A DNA stretch of 64,000 bases, taken from Bacteroidales bacterium (lineage in GTDB: Bacteria > Bacteroidota > Bacteroidia > Bacteroidales > Marinilabiliaceae). This document shows, in pieces, positions 10,601 to 18,800 of the stretch (within the stretch, counting starts at the first letter, position 1; each line of letters starts with the position of its first letter). The DNA lies in NCBI GenBank assembly GCA_003249255.1, contig QKJP01000005.1:97355-161354 (forward strand). Direction: 5' to 3'. Both the position numbers and the translations under genes were made by a program. Under the pieces are notes generated by a model. It searched no databases. It was given only the letters and a program-made list of their open reading frames with translations, and was not told where the DNA came from.

Positions 10601-12790
10601 ATCACGGTTATGGTTGTATTGAAGCACTGTATCGACTTTCTCAAAAATCTTTTTAGAGACTTCGTTGATGATGGTATCACGATAAACGGAATCGACTGTA
10701 AACTGAGGGACAAATTTGTTTCTCATATCGATAACCGAGATATCTTCATCACGATTAAAGATGTAGGCTCCCTTCTTATCCTGAGGGAAAGTCTGATCGG
10801 GGAAGATGAATTCTTCCGGAATCAAATCGATCTTGTACACACCGGTTTCAGCATCGGTGGTAAACGTTACTTCCGGATCATCATTCCAAAGCTCTAAGCC
10901 ACGTTTGGTGGTTAGTTTAATCTCTACCTCACCCAAATTATTTTCAGACGGATCGACTAAAGAACCTGTGGCTTTAGCTGCCTGAATTGGCCCTCCTACA
11001 ACTTTTCCAACCAAAGTCACTTTGGTAGTATCCAGAAATTCGAGTTCGTAAACATCATCCTGAAAATCGAATGGCGTTGGATTGCCAAACTCATCTTTCT
11101 TAGGCCAATAAGCCGAAGCAAATACGTGACCTTGTTTTTCGATGGAAATAAAATGCTCACCAATTGGCACATCAATTTCAAATCGACCTTCGCTATCGGT
11201 TTTAATCGGTTGCTTGTCTTTATCAGCCACAATGGTACCATCCACTTTCAAATACACATCCGAAACCGGGTATTTGGTGTCTTTGTATTTCACTTTACCG
11301 GTGACTGTAAAGGAAGACACATCGGTAAAATCAATGTTGTTAAATACACTCGACTCGCTACTGATGTACAATAACTTGTTTGTGGGATCGAAGCGATGAA
11401 CGCCCAACGCCGGCACTACTCTAAAGTAAGAACCTCCTGAAGAATACGGAATTCCGGCAATGACGTAGTTACCGTTTTCGTCAGATACCGCTTTACATCC
11501 TAAGCGCTCACTCGATGGGAATACTTTTTCGAAATCGCCCGATGCATTGACTTTATGACTGACAATTAAAGCATGGTTTTCGTTAAAGTTATTTCCTTTA
11601 CGAGAGATGTCGTAGTAATAATCTCCACCACCTTCGTTGAATTTCCAATAACCGGCAAGGGCACTGTTATTAGGATTTTCGTAGGCATCGAAGGTTGCAT
11701 AAATCTCATCGGGTAACATGGCTTTAGACCACAGTTTCAGTTCCTCCATGTGACCCGAGAAATAAGCATAGTCCTCACCTTTAACCTCGGCTCCAATAAA
11801 CCAGTTGGCCGAAGCTAAGTTACCTTCGGTGAAAGTTTCGTGCATTAAGGTATCGCCGTTTAAATAGACGGTCCCCATCTTTTTAGCATCTTCCCACACA
11901 AAAGAGAGCTGCATAAATTGGGTAAATACACTGTCGGGAATAGCGATTGAAGAATGCTTCTCATCCCCCATGCTCACCTTTACCACATTACTATCAGCAT
12001 CACAATAGAAGCCCATAGTTAGGTTGGTACCAATGGAGAAAACCGGGTAGTCGGTTTTGTTCGCTAATAATTCAGGTAGTACCCAGGCTTGAACAGTGGC
12101 ACCGCCTGATAAATTGGCTTGCGTACTTGGTTTAATCAAACCGTAAACACTGTCGGGAAAAGCATAGGAGAACTCGCCTTCATTGCTTGCTTGCTCAGGC
12201 TCTGCAATAACTTTTACACCGCGTACAATGCTTCCGCCCTCGTAGGTAATACGCCCGGTGACAGTTGCTGAGGTAACCCGGAAACCAACGGCTTCTACAA
12301 TATTAATGCCTTGAATTTCGGTATCCCACACATCATCGGCCAGAACTTTGTACTGATACATCACACCCGGCTCGGCATAAGGATCTTGCCAGGAGTTTTC
12401 CTGCGGCGAAAGGGTGGTAACTAAACGGTAAGAGATTTCTGTTTCGGATAATTCGCGACGGTAAATCTTAATTTGCGAAACTAAATCGGGATTATACAAT
12501 TCCCATTGCAAGCGCACATAGTCGTTATAATACCCTTTAGATGCAGATAAATCGCCTTTAAAAGCATCTTTGGTGTAAATAAAAGCATACGGAAAACCAA
12601 TGTGATAACGACGTTGAGACTGTGTCATCTTGGTACTGGTAATCAAATAAGGCTCACCGATTACACCAGAAAAAATCCGGCTACCGGGCTCCCCATAAAA
12701 AGCTGTATTTCCCGTTACTACCGGATTTTGCTGTGCATATAAATGCGTCACCCAAACCGATAGCAAGAGAAGTAAAATCTTCTTGCACAT
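4628..12790 (-). CDS. Giant secreted LamG/jellyroll T9SS protein (2720 aa)
   Basis: Signal peptide at residues 1-19 (MCKKILLLLLSVWVTHLYA). A fibronectin-III-like segment lies at about 75-170 and a first LamG/concanavalin-like domain at about 215-400 (ATVQAWVLPELL ... GHMEELKLWSKAM). A carboxypeptidase-regulatory-like domain follows at about 490-590 (FTVTGKVKYKDTKYPVSDVY). There is a long unassigned middle, including a conserved-looking stretch with VGFVLADGDQGDYFSMDVKV and GGQSVCPYEGTEYAR. LamG domains 2 and 3 start near 1625 and 1835 (FTFEFWAKREG; FTLEFWFKSAV). Two copies of the domain shared with the 231-aa neighbour begin near 2228 and 2540. A type A T9SS sorting domain occupies about 2635-2720 (ELLPNPFAESVLI ... 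RVLKMDN). It should be exported through the outer membrane and kept on or released from the surface. An adhesin or glycan-binding role is inferred from the LamG domains; no catalytic domain was recognised. It starts 20 nt after the tail-collar gene, so the two are almost certainly cotranscribed. Confidence 0.92.
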   Translation of the reverse strand: MCKKILLLLLSVWVTHLYAQQNPVVTGNTAFYGEPGSRIFSGVIGEPYLITSTKMTQSQRRYHIGFPYAFIYTKDAFKGDLSASKGYYNDYVRLQWELYNPDLVSQIKIYRRELSETEISYRLVTTLSPQENSWQDPYAEPGVMYQYKVLADDVWDTEIQGINIVEAVGFRVTSATVTGRITYEGGSIVRGVKVIAEPEQASNEGEFSYAFPDSVYGLIKPSTQANLSGGATVQAWVLPELLANKTDYPVFSIGTNLTMGFYCDADSNVVKVSMGDEKHSSIAIPDSVFTQFMQLSFVWEDAKKMGTVYLNGDTLMHETFTEGNLASANWFIGAEVKGEDYAYFSGHMEELKLWSKAMLPDEIYATFDAYENPNNSALAGYWKFNEGGGDYYYDISRKGNNFNENHALIVSHKVNASGDFEKVFPSSERLGCKAVSDENGNYVIAGIPYSSGGSYFRVVPALGVHRFDPTNKLLYISSESSVFNNIDFTDVSSFTVTGKVKYKDTKYPVSDVYLKVDGTIVADKDKQPIKTDSEGRFEIDVPIGEHFISIEKQGHVFASAYWPKKDEFGNPTPFDFQDDVYELEFLDTTKVTLVGKVVGGPIQAAKATGSLVDPSENNLGEVEIKLTTKRGLELWNDDPEVTFTTDAETGVYKIDLIPEEFIFPDQTFPQDKKGAYIFNRDEDISVIDMRNKFVPQFTVDSVYRDTIINEVSKKIFEKVDTVLQYNHNRDWIWRSTREISVVSKNDSVYLGDSIYNFKVAENTYTRVPVVSRNTDGTYDYVFSNPIFTQLGKYEFKISAHEQYLNSDDDEVDVVPVTDGIIVVENQIANTNRSEELQLNENGEVVHTFWAGMPLTAEPYTQNINFKLKVDDNFIAGAEILQPAYVFGAKPAGGMNFVTGADEIDFILRDPAGSDSYSYFEKGFTTTKTTTDTWANGFGGDIDILYMMGVRYVMNAGTPFFSVENQIDTDNSIGLSTSNSFKWTEDRTHTSVRTYQFNYSTSSASDFTGSQADVFFGHGTNIYYGAATNVKLLEDEDNPGNYMVGTNKAIIVGKTATTDFVYSANHIENYLIPNMKQVRNSLFESEEYTSKLKTTDPYYGLSNDDPVFNGAAIDTTDTYISGPSYIFTPAEDTPNDSIKDEIFEYNQKINNWYAKLALNEQLKLGADGNFDTHNNYTNLSFDAGASIESSVSLDTTNVETSSFEWSIDAGIAAEVGFTVNKFGMKAKVTERFHHEGGDSSSDEDTDSKKVGFVLADGDQGDYFSMDVKVDTLYGGPVFKLRGGQSVCPYEGTEYARFYEPEENHEISAGTLKRESPEIGTETSLVTNVPEGLPATFKVNLSNTSDIGANMWYGLFMDAASNPDGAIVKLDGKSIVEGIRVLVPAGQTVVKTVTVEKGRASVNEYDNIRLILHSLCQFDPTDDIADISDTVAISAHFIEQCTEVAISSPADQWTVNSKNTNALTGKPEMHVKFSNYDLNHDKFEDFMFQYKPSEQSTWITAKVFVDEAKTALTGNDTIEMNGNPAVGFTWDMSSMQNRTYDIRAISHCSDGSVYSSEILSGIFDNKRPQLFGAPTPANGILAIDDELKASFSETIQAGVFTSENISVSGITNGTDLRDFDYLQHNASLHFDGVTQNMTIAQDVNLKYSPFTFEFWAKREGSGKECLVSQGDPSAGGLWIGFDDEDRFVLKLNGETITSNTAFTTTGIWNHYAVVYSNDQLTGSNELKLVVAHGDETDIQTKSVDTEYFENSPITVGYCAADNSAFEGNMHDFRIWNQASTSSEIQARRYTILSGYERGLIGAYPMDDVRGDLARDLAFARHGQVNATWHVSSTGSALDFKGGYVTYNSSEMELSSLADFTLEFWFKSAVPASDECLFSNGKADGSDTSELKWALIAGADGQLKVLNDGREFAIDATSYLDNNWHHFALAVNRRGNMNVLLDGEVKISESSELVSGMGGAKGVLGARYSHQVTTEEVDLFFNGAIDEFRIWSSARSQSIIQKYMNHSLRGEEFGLKAYFPFEDVTVTDPSERNETLLNKTTSVNGIAGTCVINGAVEYSTETAAIKLARPTTKIPFNYVINDDQILITPNIDANRIENTILDVAIEGVYDMHGNRMESAASWSAFVNRNQLLWEKQRVNLSTAPDESKTFKLMIYNKGGSVENWELDNLPLWLSADSESGELEPLSSQEITFTVSPAVNTGKYTADIYLNGSMDFNERCTVNLSVVEPAPDWTVNPSDFEASMIVFAKLKIADVLSTDVEDKVGAFVNGQCRGVSNVQYFADRDLYMVNLTVYGGLNETSTVEFKVWDASEGNMYSHVTPSVNYAANKIEGKPATPILIETTNNIGVEIPVAQGWNWLSFNLNSTQLESSAALLEGVQSATGDQIKSISGLYDEYVANLGWDGTLSDESFEIGQMYKLRASQNDVIELSGEPVLTSQYPISILPEWNWIGYTPQVKMPIKSALSYHQPKQDDVIKSQTQFAMYDASLGWIGSLTALNPNKGYMYYSNNAETVSFVYPQETLLKSGSLEGVESNKQLASQYEYNMSAMLKVANSPVADLAQSSIWTYSDGELVGMVTPLEVEGNYLYAMTVSGSSTEKELSFVLSDGQTQYPAHEQAVYKANKVLGSVNDPFLLTFDDEVSAGVELLPNPFAESVLIKNIPEGTTQVAIYDVHGKLIRQWTNVTATELVWNGCSFNNTEVPTGIYIVKVFGETASQQRVLKMDN

Positions 12791-12810
12791 ATTTCAGTAA
12801 TTTATGAGGA

Positions 12811-13773
12811 TTAGTATTTGATGATGTAGTTTACATAGGCATTGGTTGGGCGAGATTCATTGTCACCTCCATTTATAGTATGAGTATGATTACCTGAATA
12901 ATCCATATTATTAGCCTCTCGCGTAACCTGATAGCGGTTATCTCTGTCGCTGCTATTGGAACCCCACTTGCCATCGTTACCTCCATTTTCTGTAAAATAA
13001 ATATCATCGTAACCATGCCTATGGTTTCCACTTGTGGCAGTAGTAAACTTATTATCTGGCATGGCTGTAGCGTCATTCTGGTAAGTACCTACTTTATCGC
13101 CTGTATTACCCCCTGAATTCTTAGCATAACGAGAACCACGGTTGGGATCGGTTCCCTGGCCATTGGCAACACCTCTTAAAAACTGACCTCTTAAATCGGG
13201 CAAATGAAAGGTAGATGAACCATTACCCGGTCCCCAAGCCTGACCGATTGCAGCATATAATGCGGCATAAGTGGTACGGCTTTTTGCAGAACCGTCGCAC
13301 AACAACCAACCTGTTGGCACTTCGCTACCTGCAAACGGCATAATACTTCCCGGAGGGCATCCGTTTAAAGCCATGGTGGCTTCGTTGGCTTTTTCGGATG
13401 CTTTGGCATAAGGCACCGCTAATAAACTTTGTCGGGCTACTTGCTGATAGGCTCCGGCATCCATGACCTCAACTTTTATGGAGTAATCGTCGCCGGAGAA
13501 ATTGATACTGTTAAAAGCATTCGAATTGACAGATCCGATGACCGCATGAAACACCCCATACTCATCGGTACTTAGTGTTTGAGTTTCGATAAAAGCGGGG
13601 TTGTTCTCGTCAGAAGAAAAAATAGTGAATCTTACCTCCAGATTCGGTTCGTTTTGCAAAGCAGAACCATCTGCACCACGGGCGTATCCCTGAAAAGAAA
13701 ATCCTTTAGATGATTGAGCCATCACCGAAGCAGTAAGCAGAACAAAAAGCAAAGTTGTAAAAATAGTTTTCAT
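12811..13773 (-). CDS. Exported phage tail-collar-domain protein
   Basis: 320 aa. Signal peptide at residues 1-19 (MKTIFTTLLFVLLTASVMA), then an N-terminal beta domain (FSFQGYARGADGSAL ... YSIKVEVMDAG) common in Bacteroidetes secreted proteins. The phage tail-collar domain follows at about 140-200 (GSIMPFAGSEVPTGWLLCDG; HLPDLRGQFLRGV), then a Gly/Asn/His-rich tail with paired SGNHRHG and SGNHTHTINGG motifs ending NAYVNYIIKY. Tail-collar domains normally form trimeric receptor-binding tips of phage tails; here no other tail genes are present and the protein has a Sec signal. First gene of the run with the LamG giant; likely a surface or periplasmic partner of it (inference). Confidence 0.88.
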   Translation of the reverse strand: MKTIFTTLLFVLLTASVMAQSSKGFSFQGYARGADGSALQNEPNLEVRFTIFSSDENNPAFIETQTLSTDEYGVFHAVIGSVNSNAFNSINFSGDDYSIKVEVMDAGAYQQVARQSLLAVPYAKASEKANEATMALNGCPPGSIMPFAGSEVPTGWLLCDGSAKSRTTYAALYAAIGQAWGPGNGSSTFHLPDLRGQFLRGVANGQGTDPNRGSRYAKNSGGNTGDKVGTYQNDATAMPDNKFTTATSGNHRHGYDDIYFTENGGNDGKWGSNSSDRDNRYQVTREANNMDYSGNHTHTINGGDNESRPTNAYVNYIIKY

Positions 13774-14161
13774 AATGGTAGTTTAATATGTTATGTGAAT
13801 TTGTTTCTTAAAGAGAATCAACCATTAAAACCCCTTTACTTTAATTATGTTTAGATGTTATTGAGCATATTTTTATACTATTTAACAATTTACACATTCT
13901 CATATCCGAAGAAAAAAAATAAACTATTGCATATCCGTTTTTACGCATCATTTTCTTAACATAGACCTGCCCGATGCGGGACACACAAGCACAGAGATTA
14001 TGAAGTTAAATTATAAAACCCTTTGACTCTGCGCCTCTGTATTGATATTTTTTGACGTTATACCAATCTTTTTTGCATTATGCTTTATTGCAGACATACA
14101 GATTAAACTATTTTAAATGAATAAATTACAACAACCCCATAACTAAATCCTCTGCAACATA
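13774..14161. other. Intergenic region upstream of the tail-collar operon
   Basis: Roughly 390 bases without a supportable gene. It is AT-rich, carries the promoter side of the tail-collar operon (no clear -7/-33 pair identified), and contains the dispersed repeat at 14015-14083 described separately. Confidence 0.6.
14015..14083. repeat. Dispersed intergenic repeat, copy 1
   Basis: The segment running from the word actctgcgcctctgt to ttgcattatgc matches 42049-42116 (actctgcgactctgt ... ttgtattatgc) over about 70 nt, with the shared blocks in the same order. Both copies are intergenic. Confidence 0.7.
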
Positions 14162-14200
14162 AAAAAAGGGCAACATAGCTGAACTACATTGCCCCTTTAA
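14162..14200 (-). terminator. Probable terminator of the 1223/544-aa gene pair
   Basis: Imperfect hairpin: aaagggcaa on one arm and ttgcccctttaa on the other, with a 15-17-nt interior. It lies 17-55 nt after the stop at 14217 on the minus strand and is followed by a seven-base U run. Confidence 0.7.
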
Positions 14201-14216
14201 AAACAGTTACCTGCTA

Positions 14217-15851
14217 TTAATTAAATTGTGTTTTATAAGAAATATAAGTAAGTAAGTTCTGATACTCATCAAATTGAGGATTTACAAAGGCAAACACAGA
14301 ACCTGCAGGAAGAACAAATCTGTTATTTAAACTACTAAACAAATTTTCGAAGTTTTGTAATTTATCCTCTAATTCACCCATACACCAATTAACCATATCC
14401 TCCAGATTATCTAATCCACCAAGAGCAACATCAACCTTACCCAACCAGTTTCCTCCTTGGTCATGATCTTTATTTCCCTTTTGAGCAGTGGATGTTAGTT
14501 TTAATGCTCCCATTGTACCACCTTCTATGGTAATACTTCCTGTCCATGCTTGTTTAACGCTCTCCCACACTTCTTCGGTTAATCCAAAAGGATAACATTT
14601 TAAATTATGTTTAATGTAAAAATATCCACTAAGATTAATTCTCGCAGTAGTTTCGTTTACATTCTCTAAAGCAACATTAAATTCAAAACTATTTGTGATG
14701 GTATGATGCCCATCAATATAAATAGTGGTAACAATAGCTTTTTCACCAACATCTTCAGCAACCCAACTACTATCTTTATTATAGGTAAATTTCCATTTGG
14801 AATTACCTGCTGAGGGTGCGTTGTCTTTATTCCAAACCACATCATGATATCTTGTGTAGGTACTCATATGAGAATTAGATGAACATTGTGCTCCTCCTAA
14901 CCTTACATTAAAAGCAGATGTAAGCTGTTTTATAATAAAATCTTCCATAAAACGGGAAGATGCCACCACAAATCGACCATCACAATCATTATTAACTACC
15001 CAATTATTCGTAAAGTTAGGCTGTGTTTTTACAGGTAACTGGCGATTGTTGGTTGTGGTTAAAATATTTAAGGTACTCAACCCTTGCTTTTGAGCCTCCA
15101 TTTCTTTAAAAATCCAATATGTACCGGAGGTAGGAGTAAAAGTAGGAGGTATCGATTGGTCTCTGGCAGGTGCACTGTCATCAATTTGAAAACCTAAAAT
15201 GTAAGGGTTATCATCCTTTTTTAATCCCCTAAAATATTCAGTAATGCCGGTTTGAAAGAATTGCACCACTACTTTACTTGTCCCCTCCGGCAAAGGAAGA
15301 CTGCTCAGATTTTCGTCGTAAGCCGCAATATTGGCATCCTGAAAATTCATAAACAGATGATTAATTGTAAATTGATTATCATTAAAAGATTGCAGCATTT
15401 TCTTTACAACATCCGGGATTGCTTTGTGTAAGGCGATTTGATTTTGAGCAATGGCCGTAAAGTTAACATCCACATCAAACACATATTTCCAATTTTCAAT
15501 ATTAATGGTTTTTGCCGTTGTTGAACCATAAGTTAAAGTTCCCTCCGGAATATTAACACACAGTTTCACACAGAAATTTGGAGAGGATGAAGTTCCCAAG
15601 ACTACAGTTGGAGCATCCATCCTTCCTTGGAACTTATAATGCAGAGTTAAACCAATATCCGGGTCTGTATCTTCAAATTGCCAGCTCATGACATGCTGTT
15701 CATCTGACAACTCTTTCCACAAAAGGCTAAATTGCATATTGATCGTATTTTGCGTAATGGCCGCCAACATGTCGTATTGCGTCATACTATTTCCTTTATT
15801 AGCCAAATTGGCTGTGGCTGCCAAGGGAGCAGCTAATTCTAAAGTTTCCAT
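14217..15851 (-). CDS. Unrecognised 544-aa protein, partner of the 1223-aa protein (possibly TULIP/P47-like)
   Basis: Starts METLELAAPLAATANLANKG with no Sec signal peptide and no membrane helix. It is mostly predicted beta-rich, with many aromatic, Asn and Thr residues. The N-terminal pattern MTQYDMLAAITQNTINMQF and the C-terminal pattern FVLPAGSVFAFVNPQFDEYQ faintly recall P47/OrfX (TULIP-fold) proteins of clostridial toxin clusters. That is a weak resemblance by eye and not a firm assignment. It begins 25 nt after the 1223-aa gene and so forms a two-gene unit with it. If the TULIP guess holds, it could bind lipid or chaperone the larger protein. Otherwise the function is unknown. Confidence 0.8.
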   Translation of the reverse strand: METLELAAPLAATANLANKGNSMTQYDMLAAITQNTINMQFSLLWKELSDEQHVMSWQFEDTDPDIGLTLHYKFQGRMDAPTVVLGTSSSPNFCVKLCVNIPEGTLTYGSTTAKTINIENWKYVFDVDVNFTAIAQNQIALHKAIPDVVKKMLQSFNDNQFTINHLFMNFQDANIAAYDENLSSLPLPEGTSKVVVQFFQTGITEYFRGLKKDDNPYILGFQIDDSAPARDQSIPPTFTPTSGTYWIFKEMEAQKQGLSTLNILTTTNNRQLPVKTQPNFTNNWVVNNDCDGRFVVASSRFMEDFIIKQLTSAFNVRLGGAQCSSNSHMSTYTRYHDVVWNKDNAPSAGNSKWKFTYNKDSSWVAEDVGEKAIVTTIYIDGHHTITNSFEFNVALENVNETTARINLSGYFYIKHNLKCYPFGLTEEVWESVKQAWTGSITIEGGTMGALKLTSTAQKGNKDHDQGGNWLGKVDVALGGLDNLEDMVNWCMGELEDKLQNFENLFSSLNNRFVLPAGSVFAFVNPQFDEYQNLLTYISYKTQFN

Positions 15852-15876
15852 ATATATTTAATGAAAGGTTAAAAAA

Positions 15877-18800
15877 TTACTTTGATACAATTACTGCAGT
15901 TCTACCTCCTCTAATGGCAAGTGCAAAAAAGCCTAATATTAGAGCAGTTGCTGCCAATGCCGGACCTGATTCTGCTTTGTCGGGATCGAGTGTGGCTGTA
16001 GCATCAATGATAGTACCGGTAGAACGCAAAATGGTTTCGGTGAGTGATGCCACATCCATGGCAACATCGCCGGCAGAAGGATCTTCGGTCATTTGAACTG
16101 CAAATGTAGATCCGCCTAGAATAAGGAAAACAACAGCGGTAAAGCAATTCCAAACAGCGACACCTTCTCCCACTGCTGGATTTCCCGAACCTGCAGTAGC
16201 CTTAATTCCGGATGCGATAACATTTGTGCCGGAAAAGCCCCAGCTCACATAAGACAACGCTCCCGTTGCTCCTGAAACAGCTACCGGAAAGGTTGAAGCC
16301 AATTTGGTAGCCCCTATTCCAAGGTTAATCCAACCCATACCTGGTAATGCTCCGCTGGTTTCAGAATTAATAGGGCGAAGAATTAAGGATACCAAATCTG
16401 CAAAAAAGTAAGTAGCCCCACCAATTCCTTGATATAAGCGAACGGCAGCTGATTTTTGACTTGCACTAACTTTGGTTTCTGTAGCAGCAGCAACCAGAAC
16501 TTCACCTTGAGTATACGATTTTAACAGAGGTTCGCGAACTGCTTTAATTTGAGGTTCGTAATCCTTAAGTGTTTGACCAAAATTACCGTCACTAAGCGTT
16601 CTAAAAAGTTCATTGTGCTGCATCGAATCCAAGCCTTGTGTATTTCCGTCCGGATAAGGGTCGCCTCCTAATATCTTGTACATCATAGTAGCTGGTATGG
16701 CCAAAATCAACGATGTAACATCCAATACCGACATTTCATCACCACCGCTTAAAAGCTTATATAAAGATCCCAATACCGGGATATTAATTGTTTTATTTAG
16801 CATGTGTTTGATAGAACTTAACGCAGATTCGATAATCTTTAAAAAGCCTTCTATTGCTCTTTTCATCAGTTCCACAACCCCTTTCAAAACATCCTTTGCC
16901 AGCGATGTTAGCGCTTGTTCCACAGTAAGACCATTGGAAACAAAGAGGTTTTTAATGTCATCAGCAAGCGTAAAAACAATATCCATCAGCTCCTTGCCAA
17001 TTGGTTGTAAAACCTGGGTAACAAAAGCAGTAGGGTCTAAAGTACCATCGGCAGGTAAAGCAGCAGCATGTGAAGTAGCCCCACTATGGGCAATGTGATA
17101 ATTCGCAAATCCACCCGGAGCAGAACAACTAAAATCATTTGCTTCCGGGCTATTGTGTGCAGTTCCGTTAGCCTTCATATCAAGAGAGGCAACATTTCCG
17201 GCAGGTACGGCAATGCGATCAATCCCGCTGCTTATCTCAGCAAAGAAATTATCCACAAGCTGTTCCGCTTCGCCTACTTTTGATACGCCTAACTCCAGGG
17301 CTTCATTAAACACATTTTTAATGATGTTTTTGGTACGAACAATATCTTTCCAATCGAACAAAAAGCCGAGCCATTTAATGAGATCTTCGAAAAAGACTTT
17401 TATTTTATTAAACACCCAAGCGATTGCTCTCATAGCGGTTTCTACCGTATTGACTACAAATTTCACAAGTTTGCCACCAATCTCCACAACGAACTCGATA
17501 ATATCGCCCACCGCATGAACAATAAATCCGGCAACACTTTCTATTCCGGCTTCTAAAGCACTTAATATATCTCCGGCAATACCTTCAATCGCATGTCCTA
17601 TATCTCCGATATTAAATGCGGCAAGATGAATGGCTGCCACTTTTAAATGAGCCGATTCGGGACTAACTCCTCTTAATGCCTGTTGATTAAAAACATTTGT
17701 ATGAGTATTTTTTCCTTCATGATATTTCAACTTATCGCCTTCGAAACGAATGCCCCAAATATGATTGTCTTCCACATTTTCTGCAGTCAATGCAGAACGA
17801 TAAAATTGACTTGTCCGTATATGTGCATCAGAACTTTTAAGATTGGTTTTATGATGCGTTGTACTCGACATTGTATTTACCGTTGAAGATAAATCAGGAG
17901 AGTAGTTCATAAATTGATTAACCGCCTTACCTACGCCATCTACGGTATCCTTATCAACATCATCGCCAACCAGAGGGGTTCCGTCAGCTTTCATCACTTT
18001 TCGTAAATCATCGCCGGAACTTATCTCGGATAAAATATTTTGAGCTTTAGAAGATGGATCGATATCTACCACATCCGAAAAAGAATCTGAAGTTAACTCG
18101 AATACCGGTGTTGAAATGGAAGAAACTTTATTAATAATGGTAATATTTCCGGCTGCATCGGGCGTGATGGTGATAGGGTCTTTATCTTTATTATTTAAAA
18201 TATGAGCAGTCCCATTTATTGTTACATAAGTAAGCGCTGATGCTGCAAGTTTTAAATGAATGTCTTTAATAACCCCACCATTATCATCTTTGAAGCTTAA
18301 TTGTGTGGTATAGCAATTAAATTCAAGAGTCTTACCCGTGTCTTCTATAGGAATACTATAATCAGCCCATTGGGTCGTTTTCGCATCTTGTGAAAAGAAA
18401 GACAACCGATTATCAGTTGAAACGATAAATACCTGATTCGCATCGTAGTATTGATTTGCCAACGCTGAAACTTTACCGACTTTATTGTGCAATTGCAATG
18501 GCACCTCCCATTGTGTTAAATCGTCATTTTTCGATTTTGTAAGTGCCAATTGCCCGTCGCCGTTGCTTAGCCAAAGTATAGTTTTACCGTTTAGCTTACG
18601 AGGAATACAGGAAGTAACCGTAGGTAAAGCTCCCTTTTCTGCAATTGTGGCAGATGGTGTGGTAGCCCCTTGCTTAAATAGATATACTCCATCGCCTCCC
18701 GCATACACATCGTCATTATGACTGCCGTTACTTACTATGCCAAAAGTATTGATGTCGTGTTGAAAAGGAGCTTGAAAGAAAACAGAAAATGTCTTACCGC

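Noticed and set aside
12811..13773. Prophage or tailocin cluster signalled by the tail-collar domain
   Set aside because: No sheath, tube, baseplate, terminase or lysis genes in the region, and the protein has a Sec signal.
14217..15851. Firm assignment of the 544-aa protein as a botulinum-cluster P47 protein
   Set aside because: The resemblance is limited to short patterns at both ends; stated only as a hypothesis.
16676..17098. 140-codon plus-strand frame opposite the 1223-aa protein
   Set aside because: Antisense frame within a well-supported coding region; no family-like pattern.
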